Positions 52,112-60,947 of a stretch of DNA of 64,000 bases are shown piece after piece. Source of the stretch: JAAZBA01 sp964461815 (GTDB lineage: Bacteria > Bacillota > Clostridia > Oscillospirales > QAMX01). Made by a program: the position numbers and the translations under genes. The DNA lies in the NCBI GenBank assembly GCA_964461815.1, contig CAYWVF010000001.1, positions 62,001-126,000 on the forward strand. Reading direction: 5' to 3'. The stretch's first letter is position 1. Each line of letters begins with the position of its first letter. Under the pieces are notes generated by a model, which was given only the letters and a program-made list of their open reading frames with translations, ran no database searches and was not told where the DNA came from.

Positions 52112-54508
52112 TTGAATACAAAGGAAAAATCATTAAAAATATTGGAGCTGCCGATAGTACTTGAAAAGGTCGCATCGTATGCGGTGAGCGACGGAGCAAA
52201 GGATATTATTAATTCACTCGTTCCGCTGGAATTTATTGATGACGTCCGTGAAAGACTAAAGGAATGTACGGATGCTCTCAGACTCATGAGCTCACGCTCC
52301 GCCCCAAGCTTTTCGGGACTGTCCGATATTACCGACAGCGTTAAGAGAACGAAGCTCGGAGGTGTGCTCAGTCCGCGAGAGCTTCTCAGAATAGCATCAC
52401 TTTTAAGATGTACAAGATCTGTCAAGGAGTACGGTGATATCGAATTACGTAAGGATGAGTTCACGACGATTCTGGACATCAGATTTAATATACTGACACC
52501 GAATAAATTCCTTGAAGACAAGATATCGACCTCTATTCTGAGTGAGGATGAGATCGCCGATTCGGCTTCGAGTGAGCTGTCTGCGATCAGACGTAAGATG
52601 AAGAACGTGAATGCACGAGTAAGAGAAGTTCTCAACAGGATCATCTCATCGCAGTCGTATTCAAAGGTCTTGCAGGAAAGCATTATAACACAGCGCGGAG
52701 GACGTTTTGTTGTACCTGTTAAAGCCGAGTTCAAATCGGAGCTTCAGGGACTCGTACATGACGTGTCGTCAAGCGGTGCGACACTGTTCGTCGAGCCGGT
52801 ACAGGTCGTGGAAGCCAATAACGAGCTCAGAGTCCTGGAAGTCGAAGAAAAAAAAGAGATAGAGCGTATCTTAGCTGAGTTTTCAGAGAGCGTAGCTGCA
52901 TCCTCGGAGAGGCTGCTTGAAAGCTTTGAGACGCTGACATACCTTGATGCGGTCTTTGCACGTGCGAAGTATGCAATGAGTATGGATGCGATGGAGCCTG
53001 AGATAACAGAGGATAAATGTATTGAGCTGAAGCGTGCAAGACATCCTCTGCTGGATCAGAAAACAGCAGTACCTATAGATATAGCTATCGGCGGAGGCTA
53101 CGATACACTCGTTATCACAGGCCCTAATACAGGCGGTAAGACGGTAGCGCTGAAAACGCTCGGACTGCTTACTCTTATGGCACAGTGCGGGCTGCATATT
53201 CCGGCATCCGAAACATCAAAGGTGTGTATGATGGATGGAATTTATGCCGATATCGGCGATGAACAGAGTATTTCGCAGTCACTTTCCACATTCTCGGCAC
53301 ATATGAAGAATATCGTTGGTATCATGGAGGATATGGATTCACGCTCACTCGTGCTTTTCGATGAGCTCGGAGCTGGAACCGATCCGACCGAGGGTGCTGC
53401 GTTGGCAATGGCTATCATCGAGCATACACGTTCAAGAGGTGCGCTCGTTGCGGCGACGACTCATTATGCAGAGCTTAAGGTATATGCGCTCAGTCATGAA
53501 GGCGTTGAAAATGCAGCGTGTGAATTTAATGTAGAGACCTTGAAGCCGACATACAGATTGCTCACAGGCATTCCGGGTAAGTCGAATGCATTTGCTATAT
53601 CAAAGCGTCTCGGCTTGGATGATGGTATAATAGAGGCTGCACGTTCGTTTTTGGGTGATAATGATCGTGAGTTTGAAGAGGTTATAGGCGGACTTGAACG
53701 TGAACGTCAGAAGCTCGAGGATGAACGTGAGGAGGCTATGCGTCTGCGCCGTGAAGCGGAGGAGACTAAGCGTGCATCTATAGAGAAGACAAAGCAGGTC
53801 ACAGCTAATAAGGAACGTGAGCTTGAACGTGCGAAGCGTGAAGCAAAGCGTATAATAGATGATGCGAGGGCTGCCGTACAGCTTGCATACGATGAGGTCG
53901 AAAAGCTGAGAAAAGGTGCAATGAAGGATGCATATGCTGTAAATGTGCTCGAAGCAAAGGCTGCGGTCGGAAGACTTCTCAATGATGCAGAGAACACTTC
54001 GAAGCTCAATGTAAAGAAGCATTCAAATTATAAAGGCCCATCAAGACCACTGAAAGCAGGTGATATCGTTGAGCTTATAAGCACAGGTACAAGAGCTACG
54101 GTGCTTGAAGCAAGTGAAAAAACAGATACGGTGCAGCTGCAAGCGGGTATTATGAAGATCAGTGCAAAAAAACGTGATTTGAAGCTGCTTGACGACGAAA
54201 CAACAAAGGCTGCGGTGAAATATGCACAGCCTTCGGTCAGAGTAGAGACTGTATCCAAGACCATGACGGCAAAGACGGAGCTTGATCTGCGAGGGAAAAA
54301 TGCAGATGAGGCTCTGATAGAGCTTGAAAGATTCCTTGACAGCTCAGTGCTGGCAAATATGCAGACTGTGACAGTCATACACGGTAAAGGCACAGGTGTA
54401 CTGAGAAACGCTGTACACACATACCTTCGCCGTGACAGACGTGTACGTTCGTACAGACTCGGCAGATACGGCGAGGGTGAAACGGGTGTTACGATCATAG
54501 AACTATGA
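52112..54508 (+). CDS. mutS2: MutS2 endonuclease/ribosome collision factor
   Basis: A 798-residue MutS2. Core and clamp regions (about residues 1-300), ABC-type ATPase with Walker A VITGPNTGGKTVALKTLG (about 332-349) and Walker B SLVLFDELGAGTDPTEGAALA, a long coiled coil (about 520-630), a KOW-like segment (ELISTGTRATVLEASE) and a C-terminal Smr domain (LDLRGKNADEALIELERFL; VIHGKGTGVLRNAV). MutS2 suppresses recombination and rescues collided ribosomes. TTG start behind AAAGGAGGA. Confidence 0.97.
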   Translation: MNTKEKSLKILELPIVLEKVASYAVSDGAKDIINSLVPLEFIDDVRERLKECTDALRLMSSRSAPSFSGLSDITDSVKRTKLGGVLSPRELLRIASLLRCTRSVKEYGDIELRKDEFTTILDIRFNILTPNKFLEDKISTSILSEDEIADSASSELSAIRRKMKNVNARVREVLNRIISSQSYSKVLQESIITQRGGRFVVPVKAEFKSELQGLVHDVSSSGATLFVEPVQVVEANNELRVLEVEEKKEIERILAEFSESVAASSERLLESFETLTYLDAVFARAKYAMSMDAMEPEITEDKCIELKRARHPLLDQKTAVPIDIAIGGGYDTLVITGPNTGGKTVALKTLGLLTLMAQCGLHIPASETSKVCMMDGIYADIGDEQSISQSLSTFSAHMKNIVGIMEDMDSRSLVLFDELGAGTDPTEGAALAMAIIEHTRSRGALVAATTHYAELKVYALSHEGVENAACEFNVETLKPTYRLLTGIPGKSNAFAISKRLGLDDGIIEAARSFLGDNDREFEEVIGGLERERQKLEDEREEAMRLRREAEETKRASIEKTKQVTANKERELERAKREAKRIIDDARAAVQLAYDEVEKLRKGAMKDAYAVNVLEAKAAVGRLLNDAENTSKLNVKKHSNYKGPSRPLKAGDIVELISTGTRATVLEASEKTDTVQLQAGIMKISAKKRDLKLLDDETTKAAVKYAQPSVRVETVSKTMTAKTELDLRGKNADEALIELERFLDSSVLANMQTVTVIHGKGTGVLRNAVHTYLRRDRRVRSYRLGRYGEGETGVTIIEL

Positions 54509-54575
54509 TCCGTTGCATGAACACAAAGTGGTAAAAAAAGAACAAAACCGATAAAAAGATTATTTAAATTGCCAG

Positions 54576-54604
54576 TTGTAATAAACTGTTAAGTTCTGTA
54601 TACT
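54576..54604 (+). promoter_or_regulatory. promoter of the HPr-variant gene
   Basis: TTGTAA (54576-54581) and TATACT (54599-54604), spacer 17 bases. Confidence 0.55.
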
Positions 54605-54675
54605 TATATCATATAGTATAGTTTGCAAGATCATGGCTTGAAAGCCGTGACAGAATGCGATAGGGAGCGATGTAC

Positions 54676-54939
54676 ATGTTTTCAAAAGAAGTACTTGTCA
54701 ATAATCAGGTAGGACTCTATGCGCGTCCGGCAACGTTTTTTATTCAGAAGGCAAACGAATTCAAGAGTACGGTTTGGGTAGAAAAGGAAGAGCGACGTGT
54801 AAACGCTAAAAGCCTTCTCGGTATTCTCTCCCTTGGTATTACCCGTGGAACAACGATGACGATTATTGCCGAAGGAAGCGATGAGCAGGAAGCTGTTATG
54901 GCTCTGGTAGAGCTTGTATCATCTAATTTTAATGAGTAG
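54676..54939 (+). CDS. HPr-family protein with Tyr at position 15 (Crh-like)
   Basis: An 87-residue HPr-fold protein. The start at 54676 (GGAG 8 bases upstream) puts key sites at canonical numbers. Position 15, the phosphorylated His in HPr (GLHARPAT), is Tyr (GLYARPAT). Ser46 is kept in KSLLGILSLG, the HPr-kinase target. It therefore cannot serve in the PTS phosphorelay but could act as a CcpA co-regulator like Crh of Bacillus (which has Gln15). It lies alone between mutS2 and uvrC with its own promoter and terminator. Confidence 0.9.
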   Translation: MFSKEVLVNNQVGLYARPATFFIQKANEFKSTVWVEKEERRVNAKSLLGILSLGITRGTTMTIIAEGSDEQEAVMALVELVSSNFNE

Positions 54940-54970
54940 TTTCCATAGCTTGAAGCTATTAGCAGCAAGA

Positions 54971-54999
54971 AGAGACGGGGTTATCCCTCGTCTCTTTTT
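54971..54999 (+). terminator. terminator after the HPr variant
   Basis: AGAGACGGGG / CCCTCGTCTCT hairpin followed by TTTTTG. Confidence 0.85.
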
Positions 55000-55189
55000 G
55001 ATGTCTGATAAAAGTTATGTATATGCGTGATATTATGCATAAAATACCACCGCTGCACTCTATGTGCGTCGTGGAACGTTATTTTACATTTTATACCAAT
55101 ATCTGCAATATTTAGTGTGGCAAAAAAATGAAATATCCGATATCTTGTGGTTTAAAGCTAAAAAAATTACAATTTGATTACAAAATATA
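55000..55189. other. AT-rich intergenic stretch
   Basis: Between the terminator and the uvrC promoter I see no gene or clear structure; it is simple AT-rich sequence with one short GC-rich patch at about 55050-55080. Confidence 0.5.
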
Positions 55190-55218
55190 TTGACGTGGAA
55201 CATTTTTTGGTGTACAAT
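55190..55218 (+). promoter_or_regulatory. uvrC operon promoter
   Basis: TTGACG (55190-55195) and TACAAT (55213-55218), spacer 17 bases. Confidence 0.75.
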
Positions 55219-55263
55219 AAAGAATGTATAATGTCGGTTTTCTGAGTGCGGAGAAAACAGAAA

Positions 55264-57123
55264 ATGAATATTGATGAATTAAGAAAAAAAGCCGCAGATC
55301 TGCCGCAGAATCCCGGAGTTTACATGATGAAAAATGTAAACAAAGAGGTGATCTACGTCGGAAAGGCTAAAATACTGCGAAATAGAGTATCCAGCTATTT
55401 CCAGAACACATCGAGACATACTCCAAAGGTAGCGGCAATGGTAAGAGCTGTACGCAGCTTTGAGGTTATCATAACCGATACAGAGTTTGAAGCACTGGTG
55501 CTTGAAAATAACTTTATAAAGTTTTACAGTCCGAAGTACAATATTCTGTTGAAGGATGATAAGGGATATCCTTATATTCGCGTCAGCAATACCGCATACC
55601 CCGATTATACAGTCGTAGCGAAGCCGTCAGATGACGGAGCTCGCTATTTCGGACCGTATAACGGCAGGACAGTTGCTTTTGAGGTTATCAATACCGTGAA
55701 GGAGACTCTCGGAATACCGAACTGTAAGAAGCGTTTTCCAAGAGATATAGGCAGATCGAGAGCATGTATAAACAAGGAGATAGGGCGCTGTATAGGGCTT
55801 TGTGAGGGCGAGATTCCTTACGAAGAATACAGAAAGCTGATAGATGAATCACTGATGCTGCTTAAGGGCGAAAGTGAGAAGCTCGAGGATAAGCTGAGAA
55901 GCGAGATGGAGACTGCGGCTGAAAAGCTTGAATTCGAGCATGCCGCAAAGCTTCGAGATAAGCTCCGTGCAGTTGAGAAGCTGAGACAAAAGCAGAAGGT
56001 GACAGATGCGAAAACTCCCGATATAGATATAATTTGTGCATATGTCGGAGAGGTAAAGGGTTGCATAGTCGTACTGCATTATGTCAACGGAATGCTGCTG
56101 GGAAAGGATATAGAGCTGTTGGACGGAGGTCTGGAGGAGGATGACATTCCTACTGCGATAGAGGAATTTATAACACAGTTTTATCGCAGAGATATCCATA
56201 TACCGTTCGATATAGCACTGTCTCATGACATTCCGAATGATGAGCTGCTGGAGCAATGGCTTCGCAGCAAGGCAGGACGAAAGGTAAGTATTTTTACTCC
56301 GAAGCGCGGAGAAAAGAAAAGACTGGTGGAGCTTGCATATGCGAATGCAATGGATGAAGCCAGACGTGCGACGGCAAAGGAGGAGCGCAGTGCAAAGGTG
56401 CTCGAATTGCTGAAAAGCACGGCATCGCTTTCCGAAGTTCCGATGAGGATAGAAGCTTATGATATATCCAATACTGCCGGAAGCGGAAACGTAGGTGCTA
56501 TGATAGTTCTTGAAAACGGCAGGTTTAAGAAAAAGGACTACAGAAAGTTTAAAATAAAAACGATCGTCGGACAGGATGATTACGGCTCCATGCGAGAGGT
56601 GCTGCTGAGACGATTCGGTGAGCTTGAGGGTAAGGACGAGAGCTTTAAAAATATGCCGCAGCTCATATTGATGGACGGCGGTACGGCACATGTTGGTGTG
56701 GCAGTTGATGTTTTAGCAAGGCTCGGGATAAAATGTGATGTTTTGGGCATGGTAAAGGATGACAAGCATCGCACGAGAGCTTTGGTAGATGTAAGCGGAA
56801 ATGAGCTTGGCATAGAGACTAAGCCTGCACTGTATAGCTTTATAGGTACGATACAGGAGGAGGTACACCGATTTGCGATCAAATATCACAAGGAAGTGAG
56901 AAGCAAAGCTGCCGTAAGCTCAAGCCTTGACAGCATTCCGAATATAGGGCCGGAGCGCAGGCGGCTGTTGCTGCGTGAATTTAAAACTGTTGAGAAGATA
57001 AAGAACGCAGAGCTTGAGGAGCTGGAAAACGTATTGCCGGCAAACGCTGCACGCAGTGTTTATGACCATTATCATCTCGGAACAAATGAAAATAAGAACA
57101 AAAAGGATAATTCTGAATTATGA
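55264..57123 (+). CDS. uvrC: excinuclease ABC subunit C
   Basis: A 619-residue UvrC that makes both incisions in nucleotide excision repair. Domains in order: GIY-YIG nuclease (PGVYMMKNVNKEVIYVGKAK, about residues 15-34), a central Cys-containing region (CKKRFPRDIGRSRACINKEIGRCIGLC), a UVR motif (AAEKLEFEHAAKLRDKLRAVE, about 220-240), an RNase H-like nuclease domain (AYDISNTAGSGNVGAMIVLENG) and a C-terminal helix-hairpin-helix (SIPNIGPERRRLLLREF). Start at 55264; the upstream GTG (55246) overlaps the GGAG site. The stop overlaps rsmD by 4 bases. Confidence 0.97.
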   Translation: MNIDELRKKAADLPQNPGVYMMKNVNKEVIYVGKAKILRNRVSSYFQNTSRHTPKVAAMVRAVRSFEVIITDTEFEALVLENNFIKFYSPKYNILLKDDKGYPYIRVSNTAYPDYTVVAKPSDDGARYFGPYNGRTVAFEVINTVKETLGIPNCKKRFPRDIGRSRACINKEIGRCIGLCEGEIPYEEYRKLIDESLMLLKGESEKLEDKLRSEMETAAEKLEFEHAAKLRDKLRAVEKLRQKQKVTDAKTPDIDIICAYVGEVKGCIVVLHYVNGMLLGKDIELLDGGLEEDDIPTAIEEFITQFYRRDIHIPFDIALSHDIPNDELLEQWLRSKAGRKVSIFTPKRGEKKRLVELAYANAMDEARRATAKEERSAKVLELLKSTASLSEVPMRIEAYDISNTAGSGNVGAMIVLENGRFKKKDYRKFKIKTIVGQDDYGSMREVLLRRFGELEGKDESFKNMPQLILMDGGTAHVGVAVDVLARLGIKCDVLGMVKDDKHRTRALVDVSGNELGIETKPALYSFIGTIQEEVHRFAIKYHKEVRSKAAVSSSLDSIPNIGPERRRLLLREFKTVEKIKNAELEELENVLPANAARSVYDHYHLGTNENKNKKDNSEL

Positions 57124-57689
57124 GAATAATAACCGGAAGCGCAAGAGGAATGAAGCTTAAAAGCGTAGAGGGAATGGATACACGTCCGACTTCCGATAGG
57201 ACAAAGGAATCCATATTTAACATAATCCAATTTGATATCGAGGGACGTAATGTGCTGGATCTATTTGCAGGTACGGGGCAGATGGGACTTGAAGCACTGA
57301 GCCGAGGTGCGCTTACTGCGGATTTTGTGGATATACGTCAGGATTGTGTAAAGGTGATACGCGAAAACGTAGAAAAAACAGGCTTTAAAGATAGATGCAA
57401 GGTAACACTGGGCGATTATGAATCGTATCTGATGCGATCAAAGCCGGAAAGCTACGGACTGATCTTTTTAGATCCTCCGTATGGTAATGGATTTATGCAG
57501 AGGGCACTGGATATTATAGCAAAGCGTGACATCCTCAAGACAGGTGGACTTATACTTTGCGAGGGTATCAAAACAGAAGAAATGCCTGAGCTTCCGATAC
57601 CGTATGAGCGTGGAAGAGAGTATATATACGGTAAATCCAGGATACAGCTTTATATAAAAAAAGCACTGCATGAGGATGGTGATAATTAA
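57120..57689 (+). CDS. rsmD: 16S rRNA (guanine966-N2)-methyltransferase RsmD
   Basis: A 189-residue Rossmann-fold methyltransferase. SAM-binding LDLFAGTGQMGLEALSRGA (about residues 44-62) and the catalytic FLDPPYG motif (about 118-124) are intact. Abuts coaD (GTG start directly after its stop). In Gram-positive bacteria rsmD-coaD pairing is standard. Confidence 0.96.
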   Translation: MRIITGSARGMKLKSVEGMDTRPTSDRTKESIFNIIQFDIEGRNVLDLFAGTGQMGLEALSRGALTADFVDIRQDCVKVIRENVEKTGFKDRCKVTLGDYESYLMRSKPESYGLIFLDPPYGNGFMQRALDIIAKRDILKTGGLILCEGIKTEEMPELPIPYERGREYIYGKSRIQLYIKKALHEDGDN

Positions 57690-58199
57690 GTGACCAGAAC
57701 GGCAGTGTATCCGGGCAGCTTTGATCCGGTGACAAACGGACATTTGGATATAATTATCCGTGCAGCGGGTATGTTTGATAAGCTCGTTATAGGCGTGCTT
57801 GTAAACTCGAGTAAGAAGCCGGTATTCACAGCTGAGGAACGTGTAGAGCTTCTCAGAAAGGCGATACCGAGGATCCCCGGTTGCCAGATCGAAGTCAGAA
57901 GCTTCGAGGGCTTACTTGCGGATTTTGTAACTCAGGTGGGTGCTGTGACGATAGTCAAGGGCTTGAGAGCTGTATCGGATTTCGAGTATGAATTTCAGAT
58001 GGCTCTTGCAAACAGAAAGATAAATCATAAAATAGATACTATCTTCCTCATGACGAGCGACAGATATATGTATTTGAGCTCAAGTATCGTAAAAGAGATC
58101 GGCAGATACGGTGGAGATATAAGCGATTTCGTGCCGAAAGCGGTACTTGCAGATGTAGAGAAAAAATTGATCGTAAAAACGAGAGAAAGGAATGTATAA
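57690..58199 (+). CDS. coaD: pantetheine-phosphate adenylyltransferase
   Basis: A 169-residue CoaD (GTG start) that makes dephospho-CoA. The T/HxGH nucleotidylyltransferase motif YPGSFDPVTNGHLDII is at residues about 6-21, and the ISSS-like signature appears as MYLSSSIVKEIGRYGGDI. Normal length. Confidence 0.97.
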   Translation: MTRTAVYPGSFDPVTNGHLDIIIRAAGMFDKLVIGVLVNSSKKPVFTAEERVELLRKAIPRIPGCQIEVRSFEGLLADFVTQVGAVTIVKGLRAVSDFEYEFQMALANRKINHKIDTIFLMTSDRYMYLSSSIVKEIGRYGGDISDFVPKAVLADVEKKLIVKTRERNV

Positions 58200-58202
58200 A
58201 AT

Positions 58203-58670
58203 ATGGCAGGCGGAATCGACGAATTACTTGATGTGTTATATGGAATGGTAGAGGAGGCATGGTCCATACCGCTCGGTAAGGACAAATGTGTTATAGAAAG
58301 AGAAAAAGTACTTGACCTGCTTGATGAGATCAGAGGAAATCTTCCGAATGAGATCAAGGCTGCAAGAGAAATCGTTGAAAAGCGCAATGAGATCGTAGCT
58401 GCCGGTAAGAAGGAAGCAGACTCACTGAAGCTTCAGTCCGAGGAAAAAGCAAGACAAATACTTAACCAGAATGAGATCGTTATCAAAGCCAAGGAAAAGG
58501 CTAATGAGATCATAAATGTATCGGAAGCAAAGTCCAGAGATCTTAAGGTCGCAGCAAGTACATATTGTGATGATGTCCTCAAGCAGACGGAGGACAGCGT
58601 AAATGATACACTTGCCGAAATAAAAAAGCTGCGTGCTCAGCTGAAAAATGCGTTGTCCGGAGAAAGATAA
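58203..58670 (+). CDS. coiled-coil protein downstream of coaD
   Basis: A 155-residue, mostly helical acidic protein; residues about 40-150 form a long coiled coil of Glu/Lys/Ala heptads (for example KAREIVEKRNEIVAAGKKEA). Similar proteins, often misnamed ATPase because they resemble the stalk b-subunit, occur after coaD in Clostridia. A DivIVA-like or stalk-like role near the cell division genes is possible. Start is 3 bases after coaD. Confidence 0.75.
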   Translation: MAGGIDELLDVLYGMVEEAWSIPLGKDKCVIEREKVLDLLDEIRGNLPNEIKAAREIVEKRNEIVAAGKKEADSLKLQSEEKARQILNQNEIVIKAKEKANEIINVSEAKSRDLKVAASTYCDDVLKQTEDSVNDTLAEIKKLRAQLKNALSGER

Positions 58671-58765
58671 TCACCGTTGAAATAATAATTTGCGGAACCA
58701 AGACATTTTTCATGTATTTCTGTATTTTGTTATCAAAAAATAAATGTAAAAAATAAAAAAAACTA

Positions 58766-58794
58766 TTGCAATTCCGTTATAAAGTAGGTATAAT
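58766..58794 (+). promoter_or_regulatory. mraZ (dcw cluster) promoter
   Basis: TTGCAA (58766-58771) and TATAAT (58789-58794), spacer 17 bases. Confidence 0.75.
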
Positions 58795-58805
58795 ATAAGT
58801 GCGCC

Positions 58806-58835
58806 GTGGTGATAAGTGGTGAAAAGTGGGGCGCA
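58806..58835 (+). promoter_or_regulatory. MraZ operator repeats
   Basis: Three direct repeats at 10-base intervals: GTGGTGATAA, GTGGTGAAAA, GTGGGGCGCA. MraZ rings bind tandem TGGGN-type repeats of this spacing in front of mraZ. They lie just downstream of the promoter, so MraZ bound here would repress its own operon. Confidence 0.7.
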
Positions 58836-58852
58836 GATGGCGGTGACTACTT

Positions 58853-59275
58853 GTGACGGGAGAGTTTTTCCACAATATGGATGAAAAAGGCCGCGTTTTC
58901 TTTCCGGCAAAGCTGAGAGAGGACGTAGGTGAGAGCTTCTATGTCACAAAGGGTCTGGATGGATGTCTGTTTGTGTACTCCAATGAGAACTGGTCACTGC
59001 TTGAGGACAAGCTTCGAGCACTGCCATTATCCAAAGCCAGAAATCTTCAGAGGTTTTTCCTTTCGGGTGCAGTGCAGTGTCAGTGTGATAGCCATGGGCG
59101 TATACTTATACCTTCAAATTTAAGGGAATATGCGTCACTTGAAAAAGAGGTTTGTATAACCGGGGTTGTAGATAGAGCTGAGATCTGGAATGCTGACAAG
59201 TGGAGAGATATAAATAAAGAAATATGCGATAATCCTGAAGAAATCGCAAAAGTAATGGAAGAATTGGGATTTTAA
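58853..59275 (+). CDS. mraZ: transcriptional regulator MraZ
   Basis: A 140-residue MraZ with two SpoVT/AbrB-like repeats: FFHNMDEKGRVFFPAKLRE (N-terminal half) and QCQCDSHGRILIPSNLREYA (C-terminal half). It starts at GTG 58853. It regulates the dcw division/cell-wall cluster. The stop abuts the rsmH start. Confidence 0.96.
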   Translation: MTGEFFHNMDEKGRVFFPAKLREDVGESFYVTKGLDGCLFVYSNENWSLLEDKLRALPLSKARNLQRFFLSGAVQCQCDSHGRILIPSNLREYASLEKEVCITGVVDRAEIWNADKWRDINKEICDNPEEIAKVMEELGF

Positions 59276-60211
59276 ATGGAGCAGATGACTCATATCTCAG
59301 TGCTGAGGGAAGAAAGTATCGAGGCTTTGAATATCAGAAGCGACGGTACATATGTTGATGCGACACTGGGCGGCGGCGGACACAGCCGTGAAATACTCAA
59401 AAGACTTGATACAGGCCGTCTTTACGCAATAGATCGTGACGATTATGCAATAAACCGTGCAAAGACGGAGCTTAAGGAATTTGAAGACAGGCTGACGCTG
59501 ATAAAAAGTGATTTCAGATACATAAAAGAGCGTCTCGAGGAGATAAACGCTCCCGCACCGGATGGAATATTGTTCGATCTCGGTGTTTCCTCATTCCAGC
59601 TTGACGATGCCGACAGAGGCTTTTCGTATATGCATGACGCACGTTTGGACATGCGAATGGACAGAGAAGGCAGTCGCAGCGCATGGGATGTTGTGAACAG
59701 CACACCTGTACGTGAGCTCGCAAGGATCATATTTGATTACGGCGAAGAGCGTTACGGCAATCAGATAGCAAATGCTATCGACAAAGCCAGAAGCGTTAAG
59801 TCTATAGACACGACGTTTGAGCTTGCGGATATAATAAAGAACGCAATGCCGGCACAGGCAAAAAAGGAAAAGCAGCATCCGGCGAAGCGCACATTTCAGG
59901 CAATAAGGATCGAGGTAAACGATGAGCTTTCGGCAGTATCGGAGGCCATTGAAAAAGCGGTAGATATACTGGCACCGAACGGACGTATAGCGGTAATAAC
60001 ATTTCATTCGCTTGAAGACAGGATCGTAAAAAGAGCATTTGCTCAGATGGCGAAGGGATGTATATGTCCGAGTGATTTTCCGCAGTGTGTCTGTGGTATC
60101 AAGCCGAAGATCAGACTTGTAAATTCTAAGCCCTATGTACCGTCCGATGACGAGATCGAGATGAATCCGCGCTCAAGAAGTGCAAAATTAAGAGTGGCTG
60201 AAAGGTTATAA
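59276..60211 (+). CDS. rsmH: 16S rRNA (cytosine1402-N4)-methyltransferase RsmH
   Basis: A 311-residue RsmH (MraW). SAM-binding DATLGGGGHSREIL (about residues 28-41), FDLGVSSFQLDDADRGFSY and VITFHSLEDRIVK are intact. Normal length. Directly follows mraZ. Confidence 0.98.
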   Translation: MEQMTHISVLREESIEALNIRSDGTYVDATLGGGGHSREILKRLDTGRLYAIDRDDYAINRAKTELKEFEDRLTLIKSDFRYIKERLEEINAPAPDGILFDLGVSSFQLDDADRGFSYMHDARLDMRMDREGSRSAWDVVNSTPVRELARIIFDYGEERYGNQIANAIDKARSVKSIDTTFELADIIKNAMPAQAKKEKQHPAKRTFQAIRIEVNDELSAVSEAIEKAVDILAPNGRIAVITFHSLEDRIVKRAFAQMAKGCICPSDFPQCVCGIKPKIRLVNSKPYVPSDDEIEMNPRSRSAKLRVAERL

Positions 60212-60233
60212 CCTTTATTTGGAGGGAAATGTA

Positions 60234-60797
60234 ATGGCATATGCCGACAATACAGCAAGAATAGAAGACAATCTTAATAATGTAGACCCGACTTCGTCGA
60301 GCGGAAACGTAGCCTACGATCTATCAAGATTTGATAGACGAAGAGTAGTGCGTGAAGCTGTAGAGCTTGAGAGGCAGGAAGCACAGGAGTTAAAAAAGCC
60401 TGTCAGAGCGCCGATGCCAAAGGCAAGGATATCGTATATGACGATACTTAGCTATTGCGCGGTAGCTGCTATAGCCATAGCGATGCTTATGAGCTACGTT
60501 GGACTTCTGGAGCTAACGGATCAGACTTCTACGAAGAAAGAAGAGCTTGAGGTTCTTCAAAATGAAAATATAAGACTGAATGCAGAAATGGAAAAACGCT
60601 ACAGTCTCGGTGATATAGAAGCTTATGCTACTAACACACTGGGAATGGTAAAGGCTGACCGCAGTCAGGTTGAGTACATAGAGCTGGACAGCCCGGATAC
60701 GATCACGATGATGACGCCTGAGGAAAATGGTAATCTGGCGTATAGTCTTTCCGGATTTGTTAAAAGCCTGAACGCCGCACTTTCGAATCTGAGATAA
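60234..60797 (+). CDS. ftsL: FtsL-like division protein
   Basis: A 187-residue bitopic protein. The start at 60234 follows GGAGGGAAATGTA; the TTG at 60219 overlaps this ribosome site and is rejected. A cytoplasmic N-terminus of about 70 residues, one transmembrane helix (about residues 72-92; ILSYCAVAAIAIAMLMSYV), and a coiled coil (about 95-125) match FtsL or FtsB-type proteins, and the position after rsmH fits FtsL. It forms a divisome complex with DivIC and the PBP that follows. The N-terminus is longer than in many relatives. Confidence 0.85.
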   Translation: MAYADNTARIEDNLNNVDPTSSSGNVAYDLSRFDRRRVVREAVELERQEAQELKKPVRAPMPKARISYMTILSYCAVAAIAIAMLMSYVGLLELTDQTSTKKEELEVLQNENIRLNAEMEKRYSLGDIEAYATNTLGMVKADRSQVEYIELDSPDTITMMTPEENGNLAYSLSGFVKSLNAALSNLR

Positions 60798-60947
60798 AAG
60801 TTTTGATTATAAAACGGCGGGAGCATTCATAATTATATATAGGAGAATGAAGGAGTGGGGGAATAAAACACAGGAATATCCTGGGTGTTATGCTTCTGCT
60901 CCAATGTTTTTATATAGCGGAGCATGAGAGGAGTGCGAAGATAAAAG

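Noticed and set aside
51727..52734. Long minus-strand frame across recO and mutS2
   Set aside because: Overlaps two well supported genes on the other strand and is Ser-rich, typical of shadows.
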